Below are positions 17,573 through 25,042 of a stretch of DNA of 34,059 nt, one piece after another (the first letter of the stretch is position 1; each line of letters starts with the position of its first letter). Under the pieces are notes generated by a model. That model had not been told where the DNA came from. It did not search any database and saw nothing but the letters and a program-made list of their open reading frames with translations. Origin of the DNA: Alphaproteobacteria bacterium (lineage in GTDB: Bacteria; Pseudomonadota; Alphaproteobacteria; Rhizobiales; Hyphomicrobiaceae); contig JAHZKP010000011.1 in assembly GCA_022600345.1 (NCBI GenBank), forward strand, positions 1 to 34,059, written 5' to 3'. The position numbers and the translations under genes are program-made.

Positions 17573-17845
17573 CGTTCGTCCTCCTGCTTGAGCGGGGCGC
17601 GTTAATACTTGACTGATTTTTGGCTGTTGGAACTTGGCTAACGTTCCAGTAGGTGGGTAACTTCTGGCATTATTTGGATTTTGCGTTTGCCGACCGCGAA
17701 AAGGGGTGTGGCGAGATTATCCGATAGCGTTAAAACCTAAGCGTGTTCTTATGTGCAGTTCTAGCACAACGAAGTTTGATGGCAAGAGTGTTTCTTGAGA
17801 GCAGATATAAGGGCAGGTCCGGTGTCGCAGTTGCGATTGGAAGTC
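17573..17845. other. Divergent intergenic region between the RTX gene and zur
   Basis: The region should hold the RTX gene promoter on the minus strand and part of the zur promoter on the plus strand. It is more AT-rich than its flanks. I see no RNA gene or strong repeat. The open frame 17717-17998 on the minus strand overlaps zur and is not convincing. Confidence 0.45.
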
Positions 17846-17865
17846 GCGGATAGTATAACATTTGC
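17846..17865. promoter_or_regulatory. Candidate Zur box upstream of zur
   Basis: The 20 bases GCGGATAGTATAACATTTGC contain a clear right half-site, TATAACATTTGC, like the alphaproteobacterial Zur operator built from ATGTTAT/ATAACAT half-sites. The left half is weak, matching the mirror image at 6 of 10 places. It lies 60 bases before the preferred zur start, where a repressor of the zur-znuCBA operon would be expected. Confidence 0.5.
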
Positions 17866-17924
17866 TTTCCACGAAGGACCGGTTCGTCGATAGCAAATTG
17901 CTACACCGGTCAAAGGAGGAACTT

Positions 17925-18332
17925 TTGGCAGGAGTCTCACAGCGCACGCTCAACCCGAAAGAAAAGCTGGTGTTGGCGGCACTACGCAGACGCGGCAAGC
18001 CAGCCAGCGCCTACGACCTGATTGGCGACCTGAAACCCGAAGGGGTGAAAGCCCCGCCGACGGTTTATCGCGCGCTCGGCCGGTTGATCGAGGATGGGTT
18101 GGTGCATCGGCTGGAGTCGCTGAATGCGTTCGTTGCCTGCACCCATGATCATGCCCACGATGCGGTTGCGTTTGCTGTTTGTGATGAGTGCGGTTCTGTT
18201 AGCGAGTTCGATGTTCCGCAGGTGGCCAAGGTATTCGGCAAATGGGCCAGCAGTGAACAATTCAACCTCAGGCACACAACGATGGAATTGCGCGGGTGCT
18301 GTAGTGCTTGCGCGATGGGGGGGCAGTCGTGA
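17925..18332 (+). CDS. zur: Zinc uptake regulator Zur (Fur family)
   Basis: The 135-residue product has the Fur-family winged helix (LNPKEKLVLAALRRRGKPA to PPTVYRALGRLIEDGLVHRLESLNAFVAC). The dimerisation domain follows, with the metal-binding cluster THDHAHDAV and the two CxxC pairs CDEC and CSAC that hold structural zinc. Zur with zinc represses zinc uptake genes, and the znuCBA genes directly downstream support Zur over Fur or Mur. The frame is open from TTG 17862, but TTG 17925 has a strong AAGGAGGA five bases upstream and gives the normal length, so it is chosen. The use of TTG may keep repressor levels low. Confidence 0.9.
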   Translation: MAGVSQRTLNPKEKLVLAALRRRGKPASAYDLIGDLKPEGVKAPPTVYRALGRLIEDGLVHRLESLNAFVACTHDHAHDAVAFAVCDECGSVSEFDVPQVAKVFGKWASSEQFNLRHTTMELRGCCSACAMGGQS

Positions 18333-18379
18333 ACGTGTTGGTTCAGTGTGGATGGTTTCGTTTTGGAAGGTTGGATTAA

Positions 18380-18472
18380 GTGATCTACCTGAGTTTCGGT
18401 GAACGCATTGCGATTGCAGCGGCTGCGATAGCGCTTGTGTGGGCGGTCATCACACTGGCGATTTTGAGTTGA
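18380..18472 (+). CDS. Possible 30-residue membrane microprotein between zur and znuC
   Basis: GTG 18380 to TGA 18470-18472 encodes a 30-residue peptide of which about residues 9-29 form one hydrophobic helix (ERIAIAAAAIALVWAVITLA). It lies between zur and znuC on the same strand and ends 7 bases before the first possible znuC start, so it would be in the operon. The ribosome-binding site is weak (GGAAGG about 10 bases upstream). It could be a small regulatory partner of the zinc transporter or simply a chance frame. I know no family for it. Confidence 0.35.
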   Translation: MIYLSFGERIAIAAAAIALVWAVITLAILS

Positions 18473-18478
18473 TCACCG

Positions 18479-19351
18479 GTGCGTGAGCAAGCTGCAATGT
18501 CTATCGAAGGATCACCGCGCATCCGGCTATCCAACGTGACGCTGGGTTACGAGGGGCATCCGGCCGTGCACCACCTGAACGGTGAAATTCCGACCGGCTC
18601 GATGACGGCTATCGTTGGCCCGAATGGTAGCGGCAAGAGCACGCTTCTAAAAGGAATTGTGGGTCTTTTGAAGCCGATGGACGGGCACATTGACGTCGAT
18701 GGGCTGGGATACCGGGAGATCAGCTATCTGCCACAACAGGCCAATATCGACCGCAGCTTTCCGATTTCGGTGGCTGAGATGGCAAGCTTGGGGTTGTGGT
18801 CGCGATGTGGTGCATTCGGGCGGATTTCCAAGGCGCACAAGAATCGCATTTCGATGGCGATTTCGGCGGTCGGGCTGGAAGGATTCGAACACCGTACGTT
18901 GGATACGCTTTCAGGCGGGCAATTGCAGAGGGCCTTGTTTGCGCGTGTGTTGGTCCAGGACAGCCCATTGATTTTGCTGGATGAGCCGTTCAATGCGATC
19001 GATGCAAATACGGCGGCTGACCTGATGGTGTTGATCGAGCGCTGGCACAGCGAGGCGCGCACGATTGTCGCCGTCGTTCACGACCTGGAACTGGCCAAGG
19101 AGCGGTTTCCCAATGCGCTCTTGATGGCGCGGGAGAAGATTGCGTGGGGGAAGGCTACCGAGGTCATTACGCCGGCCAATCTGTTAAAGGCACGCTCTAT
19201 GTCTGAGTGTTGGGATGATACCGCACCGTGGTGCGAACGTGATGAGGGCCAAGATCACGGCCACCGCCATGGCCATGGCCATGATCATGACAACGACGAA
19301 CAACGCGACGACCAAGACGCCCGTGCTGCCAAACACCGGCATCACGCCTAA
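18479..19351 (+). CDS. znuC: Zinc ABC transporter ATP-binding protein ZnuC
   Basis: The 290-residue ATPase has Walker A GPNGSGKST, a Q-loop in SYLPQQANIDRSFP, the signature LSGGQLQRALFARVL, Walker B LILLDEPFNAID and the switch histidine in VVHDLEL. It powers zinc import through ZnuB. The last 40 residues are very rich in His and Asp (DHGHRHGHGHDHD and KHRHH), a probable cytoplasmic zinc-binding tail that could sense or buffer the metal. The start may be GTG 18479 or ATG 18497; neither has a strong ribosome-binding site. The operon order is zur-znuC-znuB-znuA, with 21 bases to znuB. Confidence 0.95.
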   Translation: MREQAAMSIEGSPRIRLSNVTLGYEGHPAVHHLNGEIPTGSMTAIVGPNGSGKSTLLKGIVGLLKPMDGHIDVDGLGYREISYLPQQANIDRSFPISVAEMASLGLWSRCGAFGRISKAHKNRISMAISAVGLEGFEHRTLDTLSGGQLQRALFARVLVQDSPLILLDEPFNAIDANTAADLMVLIERWHSEARTIVAVVHDLELAKERFPNALLMAREKIAWGKATEVITPANLLKARSMSECWDDTAPWCERDEGQDHGHRHGHGHDHDNDEQRDDQDARAAKHRHHA

Positions 19352-19372
19352 TCCACTTTCGAAGAGGTCTTC

Positions 19373-20245
19373 ATGTTCCTTTACGACTTCTTCATATCGC
19401 CGTTTGTCGAGTTCTCGTTTATGCGGCGGGCCCTGGCGGGATGTATCGCTTTGTCGATGAGTGCTGCTCCCGTTGGTGTCTTCATGATGCTGCGGCGGAT
19501 GAGTTTGATGGGTGATGCGATGGCGCATGCGATGCTGCCGGGGGCGGCTGTCGGGTTCCTGCTGTTTGGTCTTGAGATCTTGCCGATGAGCATCGGCGGT
19601 ATGATCGCCGGGTTGGTTGTTGCGGTGGCGGCGGGACTGGTGGCGCGGGGTACGGCGTTGAAGGAAGACGCAAGCCTGGCTGCCTTCTATTTGATCTCGC
19701 TTTCGCTGGGTGTGTTGATTGTCAGCTTGAAGGGGTCAAGCGTCGATCTCATGCATGTGCTGTTTGGATCGGTGTTGGCGCTCAACGACGAGGCTTTGAT
19801 CGTGTTAGGGGCGGCGGCAACGATCTCGATCGCGTCGCTCGCGTTGATGCTGCGGCCGCTGATTGCGGAGTGTGTCGATCCGGGGTTCCTGGCGGTCGTG
19901 CGGGGGCCGGGGATGCTCGTCTATCTTGGGTTCCTGATGCTGGTTGTTCTGAATCTGGTCGCGGGGTTTCAGGCGTTGGGAACGCTTCTGGCGGTTGGGA
20001 TGATGGTGCTGCCTGCTGCTGCTGCGCGGTTCTGGATGCGACGGCTTTCGGGAATGATCGCGATGGCGGTGGGCGTGGCGGTTGTGTCGGGGTATTGCGG
20101 GTTATTGGTGTCGTATCACTGGTCACTTGCCTCAGGGCCGTCGATCACGCTGTCGGCTGGTGCGATCTATCTGATTTCCCTGGTGGCCGGGCCGGTGGGA
20201 GGGTTGTTCTGGCAGCTTGTACCGCACCGGCATCGTTCGGCTTAA
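19373..20245 (+). CDS. znuB: Zinc ABC transporter permease ZnuB
   Basis: The 290-residue hydrophobic protein has about eight membrane segments and belongs to the ABC-3 family of metal permeases. Family features are the early FMRRALAGCIALSMSAAPVG, the cytoplasmic loop RMSLMGDAMAHAMLPGAA that contacts the ATPase, and the FGSVLALNDEAL segment. It forms the inner-membrane channel for zinc. ATG 19373 has AGAGG at a good distance. It sits 21 bases after znuC. Confidence 0.93.
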   Translation: MFLYDFFISPFVEFSFMRRALAGCIALSMSAAPVGVFMMLRRMSLMGDAMAHAMLPGAAVGFLLFGLEILPMSIGGMIAGLVVAVAAGLVARGTALKEDASLAAFYLISLSLGVLIVSLKGSSVDLMHVLFGSVLALNDEALIVLGAAATISIASLALMLRPLIAECVDPGFLAVVRGPGMLVYLGFLMLVVLNLVAGFQALGTLLAVGMMVLPAAAARFWMRRLSGMIAMAVGVAVVSGYCGLLVSYHWSLASGPSITLSAGAIYLISLVAGPVGGLFWQLVPHRHRSA

Positions 20246-20297
20246 CTGTGTGACGACGGGCAGCGATCAAGTCGCTCTTTGATGTAAGGCTTTGGGG

Positions 20298-21308
20298 ATG
20301 AAAAATCTGGGCGGGATTGCCGGGCTTGGACGGCTTTTGGCAATGGGTTGGGTCGTGGCGGTGTCGCTGGCGCTGGCGCTGGCGGCGCCCGCAACTGCGC
20401 ACGCAAATGATGACGGCAAGGTTCGCGTTATTGCGACATTCTCGATCCTGGCCGACATGGCTCGCAATGTCGGAGGAGATCGGGTCAGCGTGGAGAGCCT
20501 CGTGGCACCAGGTAGCGATGCACACGTCTACCGGCCGACGCCCAGGAGTGCAGCACACATCAAGCGCGCGGATGTCGTGATCGAAAACGGGCTTGGGTTC
20601 GAGGGCTGGCTGGAACGGCTCATCGCGACGTCGGGCTACCGGGGCATTCGGGTTGTGGCAAGCCGGGGGATTGCCACCCTGGAGGCGAAGGGCGATGCCG
20701 GGGGGCATGGACACGGGCATCATCACGATCACGGAACACATGCCCATCGAGCCGAGCGCGGGCATGTTGATCCACATGCCTGGCAGAGCCTCGCCAATGG
20801 TACCCGGTATGTTGCCAATATTGCGAAGGGATTGTGTTCGGCTGACCCTGAGGGTTGCGGCGATTACAACAAGAATGCGGCTGACTATCAGCAGCGTCTT
20901 CAGGCGCTCGATGCTCAGGTAAGGCAGCGGGTGTCGGCGATTGCGAAAGAGCGGCGCAAGGTGATTACTTCACACGACGCGTTTGGATATTTCGCGCAGC
21001 GCTACGGTGTTGTGATGCATTCGCCCGAAGGGCTGTCCACCGAGTCGGAGGCTTCAGCAAAGGACGTTGCCAAACTCATTCATCAAATCAGGAACGAGGG
21101 CATCAGGGCGCTCTTCATCGAGAACGTTTCCGATGCGCGATTGATCGAGCAGATCGCGCGGGAGACGGGATTGAAGCCAGCGGGGCGGCTTTACTCGGAT
21201 GCGTTGGCCGTTGACGGGGAGGCGGCGAGCTATATCGGGATGATGCAGGCGAACGCGTCGGCGATCGCAACGGCTCTGGAAGCGGGGGGTGATGTTGGAC
21301 CGCTCTAA
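20298..21308 (+). CDS. znuA: Periplasmic zinc-binding protein ZnuA
   Basis: The product of about 336 residues has a signal peptide ending near ATAHAN, then the cluster A-I solute-binding fold: RVIATFSILADMARNVGGD, SDAHVYRPTP, ENGLGFEGW, a His-rich acidic loop (GGHGHGHHHDHGTHAH), DPHAWQSL, TSHDAFGYFAQRYG and FIENVSD. The His residues in SDAHVY, VDPHAW and TSHDAF are the expected zinc ligands. The His-rich loop is typical of zinc rather than manganese members. The protein delivers periplasmic zinc to ZnuB. ATG 20298 is preferred to TTG 20292, six bases earlier. It is the last gene of the zinc operon and converges with the minus-strand operon that ends at 21329. Confidence 0.95.
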   Translation: MKNLGGIAGLGRLLAMGWVVAVSLALALAAPATAHANDDGKVRVIATFSILADMARNVGGDRVSVESLVAPGSDAHVYRPTPRSAAHIKRADVVIENGLGFEGWLERLIATSGYRGIRVVASRGIATLEAKGDAGGHGHGHHHDHGTHAHRAERGHVDPHAWQSLANGTRYVANIAKGLCSADPEGCGDYNKNAADYQQRLQALDAQVRQRVSAIAKERRKVITSHDAFGYFAQRYGVVMHSPEGLSTESEASAKDVAKLIHQIRNEGIRALFIENVSDARLIEQIARETGLKPAGRLYSDALAVDGEAASYIGMMQANASAIATALEAGGDVGPL

Positions 21309-21328
21309 GATTGGCAACGGATTTGGCT

Positions 21329-22354
21329 CTATTGCGGATTAGAGACCGACGGGGCGGCTTTCAATCTTGCCAATAGGTCATCGATGACAGGGACACCGTT
21401 GCGCGTGGCGGCTTGGCGAAGTTCGGCTTTGCGGGAGCCCGGCAAGCGTGCCCCGTCGTCCGCTTCTATTGCGGTTGCCAGCAGTTCCAGTTTGTCGGCG
21501 AAGTGATCGGTTCCCGCGAAGGCTGCCGGGTCGATTGCGACGATGAACTGCCCGACTGCGGGGGGTGGGCCATCTGCATCGAAGAACGAACTTGCCTCGA
21601 AGGACTGGTTGGCGCCGATCAGGGAAGCTGCAAGTACCTCGACCATGAACGCGAGGGCTGCTCCTTTTGCACCACCGGCTGGAAGAAGCGTTCCCTTCAG
21701 GGCGGCATTGGCGTTAGTCGTGGGGTTGCCTGAGGCATCATTGGCCCAGCCTGTGGGGATGGGTTCGTTTCTTTGCGCTGCGGCCAGAATTTTTCCACGG
21801 GCGATTTCGGATAATGCGAGGTCGACGACGACTGGCGGGCGTTCGCGACGTGGGGCGGCGAAGGCTATGGGGTTGGTTCCAAACAGCGGGCGGCTGCCGC
21901 CCCAGGCGGTCATGGCGTGTGGTGTGTTGGCAAATATCATGGCGACCATGCCGGAGTCCGCCAGCCGTTCGCCAACCTGACCGAGGGCGCCGGCATGATG
22001 CGAGCGCACGAGGCCGGCGGCAGCGATACCGGTTTCAGCGGACATATTGGGGAGTTCCTGCGTTGCGAGTTCGAGAGCGCGGTAGGCAAAGCCGTTTGCA
22101 ACATCAATCATCAAGGCGGCGGGACGGGTCTTGTTGAGGAGCGGTCGGGCATGTCCATCGGCTTTGCCGGTGCGGGCCTGGGCGGCGTAGCTTTCGATGC
22201 GTGACAGGCCGTGGCCCTTTTGTCCGTCGATTTCGGCCTGGACAAGGGCGCGGGCAATGGCTGCTGCATTGTCGCCACTGACGTTGGCTGCGGCCATATA
22301 GTTGGCGACGAGGCCTTCCAGTTCTTCAACAGGGATGCAGGTGGCGGCGGTCAC
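21329..22354 (-). CDS. comC: Ldh2-family dehydrogenase, probable (R)-sulfolactate dehydrogenase ComC
   Basis: The 341-residue protein belongs to the malate/L-lactate dehydrogenase (Ldh2) family, NAD(P)-dependent enzymes that oxidise 2-hydroxy acids. Visible signatures are the early EIDGQKGHGLSRIE, the catalytic-His region VRSHHAGALG, GGSRPLFGTNPIAFA, and the cofactor-side segment LPAGGAKGAALAF. Family members include ComC, which interconverts (R)-sulfolactate and sulfopyruvate. That role is inferred from the neighbours suyAB and slcC, because ComC and SlcC together invert (S)- to (R)-sulfolactate. Its start overlaps the end of slcC by 4 bases (ATGA), showing translational coupling. It is the last gene of the operon. 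Confidence 0.75.
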   Translation of the reverse strand: MTAATCIPVEELEGLVANYMAAANVSGDNAAAIARALVQAEIDGQKGHGLSRIESYAAQARTGKADGHARPLLNKTRPAALMIDVANGFAYRALELATQELPNMSAETGIAAAGLVRSHHAGALGQVGERLADSGMVAMIFANTPHAMTAWGGSRPLFGTNPIAFAAPRRERPPVVVDLALSEIARGKILAAAQRNEPIPTGWANDASGNPTTNANAALKGTLLPAGGAKGAALAFMVEVLAASLIGANQSFEASSFFDADGPPPAVGQFIVAIDPAAFAGTDHFADKLELLATAIEADDGARLPGSRKAELRQAATRNGVPVIDDLLARLKAAPSVSNPQ

Positions 22355-23292
22355 GTTGCCGTCTCCATTAAAACGCGGAGGATATTGTCAGCGGTAATCG
22401 AGCTGATGCGTTGGTTGCTTTCCTGGGTAACCCCGGCGACGTGTGGGGTAAGGATCAGGTTGGGGACGTTTACAAAAGTGTCTGCTGTTTGCCGGTCGAT
22501 AGGCTCGGTAGCGAAAACGTCGATAGCTGCGCCGCCCAAGTGACCGGTTCGAAGGGCGTCGGTGAGGGCTTGTTCATGGACGATGCCGCCGCGTGCGGTG
22601 TTGATCAGGATTGTGCCGGGACGCATGGCGGCAAGTTGGGGGGCGGCGATCAGGTTTCGCGTTTGGGCATCCAGCGGGCAGTGCAGGGTGACGATATCGG
22701 CCTGATGCAGAAGCTGCTCGAAGGTGACGCGTTTGGTTGTGGTCCAGGCGGGATCAGCGGGGCTTAAGAATTCATCATGGGCGATAGTTTGAAAACCGGT
22801 GGCGTTGGCAAGGCGCGCTGTTGTCTGTCCGATTGATCCGAATCCAATGACGCCCAGTGTCTTGCCGGCGATCTCCCGGCCTTTGCTCATCTCAGCGCGT
22901 GGCCAGCTTCCTGCTTGCAGTTGACCGGTGCCGAAGAAAACCGGTCCGCGCAGGAGCATCAGGGCTGCAGCGATGACGTATTCGGCAACGGAAGCGGCAT
23001 TCGCTCCGGTTGCGGGCAGCACGGCGATGTTGCGGGCCTTGCAGGCGGTCAGGTCAATATTGTCGAGGCCGACGCCAAGGCGTCCTACGGCTTTGAGGTG
23101 GGGGGCTGCGGTGATCAGTTCTTTTGTGACCTGTGTGCGGTTCCTGACGATAAGGGCGGATGCATCGCCGATTTCACCTGTCAGGGCTTCTGGCCGGTCG
23201 CACAGCGTTTCGTCGAGGTGCACGTCGTGGGTGGCCGCCAAGGTGTCGACTGCGGCCTGATCCATGAATTCGCTGATGATGATTTTGGCCAT
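22351..23292 (-). CDS. slcC: D-2-hydroxyacid dehydrogenase, probable (S)-sulfolactate dehydrogenase SlcC
   Basis: The 313-residue protein is a D-isomer-specific 2-hydroxyacid dehydrogenase of the phosphoglycerate-dehydrogenase type. It has VGRLGVGLDNIDL, the NAD-binding GFGSIGQTTA, the catalytic Arg in NTARGGIV, the Glu in the VFATEP segment and the His in LTPHVAGVT. SlcC oxidises (S)-sulfolactate to sulfopyruvate; the assignment depends on its place between comC and the suyAB-linked transporter genes, since the family is broad. It begins 20 bases after the enolase-superfamily gene and overlaps comC by 4 bases. Confidence 0.75.
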   Translation of the reverse strand: MAKIIISEFMDQAAVDTLAATHDVHLDETLCDRPEALTGEIGDASALIVRNRTQVTKELITAAPHLKAVGRLGVGLDNIDLTACKARNIAVLPATGANAASVAEYVIAAALMLLRGPVFFGTGQLQAGSWPRAEMSKGREIAGKTLGVIGFGSIGQTTARLANATGFQTIAHDEFLSPADPAWTTTKRVTFEQLLHQADIVTLHCPLDAQTRNLIAAPQLAAMRPGTILINTARGGIVHEQALTDALRTGHLGGAAIDVFATEPIDRQTADTFVNVPNLILTPHVAGVTQESNQRISSITADNILRVLMETAT

Positions 23293-23312
23293 CGGTGATG
23301 GGTGCCTCTTTG

Positions 23313-24485
23313 TTATTCGTAGCCGAGCAGACGGCGCATCTCGCCGATCATGTTCGGTTTCAATTCAACGCCGATGCCGGGGTCGTCGGGCAGGGTTACG
23401 TAGCCGTCGCGGATCTTGATGTTATCGGCAAAGCCGCCGTAGGGCTGGAAGACGCCGGGATAACTTTCCGAGCCGCCCAGTTGCAGGCCGGCGGCGATAT
23501 TGAGGGCCAGTTGGTGGCCGCCATGCGGGATCAGGCGGCGGCGCGACCAGCCGTGGGAATCGACAACTTCGAGAAAGCGCAGGTATTCGCTCAGGCCGTA
23601 GCTCAATGCGGGGTCGAGCTGGATCCAATCGCGATCGGGGCGCATTCCGCCGTATCGCAACAGGTTGCGGCCGTCGTGATGGGAAAAGAGGTTTTCACCG
23701 GTGGCGACGGGGCCGGAATAGTGTTCGCAAAGCGTCGCGTTGAGGTGGTAGTCGAGCGGGTCGCCGGCCTCCTCAAACCAGAACAGGCCGTAGGGTTCCA
23801 TGGCGCGGGCGTATGCCAAAGCGGTGTCGAGGCCAAAGCGGCCATTGGCATCGACCGCCAGGTATTTTCCCTTCCCGACGACATCGATGACGGCTTCGAT
23901 GCGCTTGATGTCGAGGGCCAGATCCGCACCGCCGATTTTCATCTTGACGTAGGCGTATCCTTCGTCGCGATAGCCCTGCATTTCGGCTTTAAGGCCGTCC
24001 AATTCCTTGCCGGGGTAGTAATATCCGCCGCCTGGGTAAACGAGGATTTCTTCGTCGTATCGACCGTCGTTGAAGCGTTCGGACAAGAGCCGCCAAAGAG
24101 GTTTTTCCGCCAACTTGGCTGCGGCGTCCCAGATCGCCATGTCGAGTGCGCCGGCGGCATGGGCGCGGTCCCCGTGACCGCCGGGTTTTTCGTTCGACAT
24201 GAAGATCGACCACAGCTTCACAGGGTCGATGGTGGCGTTGTTCTCGTCGTTGTAGTCGGCCGGGTCGGCGGCCATGATGCGCGGAGCGAAGCGTTCCTCG
24301 ATTATGCCGGTCTGGGCGTAGCGCCCGTTTGAAGAAAAGCCGTAGCCGACAATGGGGCTGCCATCGATCCGGGCGTCCAATTCGACTGAGACCAGGTTGA
24401 TGGTCATGGTCGAAAACGAGATGTAGGCGTTGCGGATTTCGGAAGAGATGGGCCCGACGGCGGTGCGGATGCGCTTGATTTTCAT
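23313..24485 (-). CDS. Enolase-superfamily enzyme closely resembling D-tartrate dehydratase
   Basis: The 390-residue protein matches, from memory, D-tartrate dehydratase (TarD) of Bradyrhizobium along its length: PISSEIRNAYISF, GYGFSSNGRYAQ, NEKPGGHGDR, GGGYYYPGKEL, VKMKIGGADL, NLFSHHDGRNLLRYGG and IPHGGHQLALNIAAGL. Catalytic elements are complete: the KxK pair (about 181-183), metal ligands in AVDANGRF, WFEEAGD and ATGENLF, and the general acid/base His in HGGHQ. TarD removes water from D-tartrate to give oxaloacetate. Here it lies inside what looks like a sulfolactate operon, 14 bases after tctB and 20 before slcC, so its true substrate is open. Tartrate, a related hydroxy-diacid, or sulfolactate itself are candidates. 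Confidence 0.85.
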   Translation of the reverse strand: MKIKRIRTAVGPISSEIRNAYISFSTMTINLVSVELDARIDGSPIVGYGFSSNGRYAQTGIIEERFAPRIMAADPADYNDENNATIDPVKLWSIFMSNEKPGGHGDRAHAAGALDMAIWDAAAKLAEKPLWRLLSERFNDGRYDEEILVYPGGGYYYPGKELDGLKAEMQGYRDEGYAYVKMKIGGADLALDIKRIEAVIDVVGKGKYLAVDANGRFGLDTALAYARAMEPYGLFWFEEAGDPLDYHLNATLCEHYSGPVATGENLFSHHDGRNLLRYGGMRPDRDWIQLDPALSYGLSEYLRFLEVVDSHGWSRRRLIPHGGHQLALNIAAGLQLGGSESYPGVFQPYGGFADNIKIRDGYVTLPDDPGIGVELKPNMIGEMRRLLGYE

Positions 24486-24499
24486 GTTGGGTATCTCGA

Positions 24500-25042
24500 T
24501 CAGAACGGCAATGTGCCCTCAGGCAGTGGCACCTGCAAAACACGTGAAAACAGCAGGTAGAAGCCGACAACGATGGTCGCTCCGGCGATGGGATAGACAA
24601 TCGCGCGGTAGGGAGTCCAAGGGTCGTACATCGCGGCAAACATGATTGCGGTGAAGGCGAGAATGCCGGAGATGAGAAATCCCAGTAGCGGCATCAGCAA
24701 AGCGGCGCCGATCATGGCGAGGACCAGGCCGATGCGGCGGGGGATGGATTTGGCAATGGTGCTGGTTTCGACATCGTCGCCCTTGGTCCAGCCCAGCAGC
24801 CACTGGATGGCCAGCAGGACTGACAGGCCGATCATGACGCTGGCGATGGTGCGCGGGAAGACATAGGAATCGGCATCGGTATAGGTCGTCGTGTCCCAGA
24901 TGACGAGTGCACCAATGGCCACGAAGAGCGCGGCCATAATCGGCGTCGAGATTTCGCGCGTGCGGTTATCTGGAGCGTTACCGGGCGCCGGGCCGGATGA
25001 AACGCCAGGCGAGGTGCCGGTGGTCGGATTATCCTGTGTCAT
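24500..25042 (-). CDS. tctB: Tripartite tricarboxylate transporter small membrane subunit TctB
   Basis: The 180-residue protein has four predicted membrane segments after a polar Pro/Gly-rich lead of about 30 residues. Segments include ALFVAIGALVIWDTTTY and LVLAMIGAALLMPLLGFLI. It is the small permease subunit of a TTT carrier, usually needed with TctA for uptake. In sulfolactate clusters the equivalent is called SlcF. It overlaps the end of tctA by 4 bases. Confidence 0.88.
   Translation of the reverse strand: MTQDNPTTGTSPGVSSGPAPGNAPDNRTREISTPIMAALFVAIGALVIWDTTTYTDADSYVFPRTIASVMIGLSVLLAIQWLLGWTKGDDVETSTIAKSIPRRIGLVLAMIGAALLMPLLGFLISGILAFTAIMFAAMYDPWTPYRAIVYPIAGATIVVGFYLLFSRVLQVPLPEGTLPF

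Noticed and set aside
20145-20777. 210-codon minus-strand frame across the end of znuB and start of znuA
   Set aside because: It overlaps two well-supported genes and has no family features.
23295-24332. 345-codon plus-strand frame antisense to the enolase-superfamily gene
   Set aside because: The minus strand carries a full, motif-complete enzyme; the plus frame is a by-product of its GC-rich third positions.
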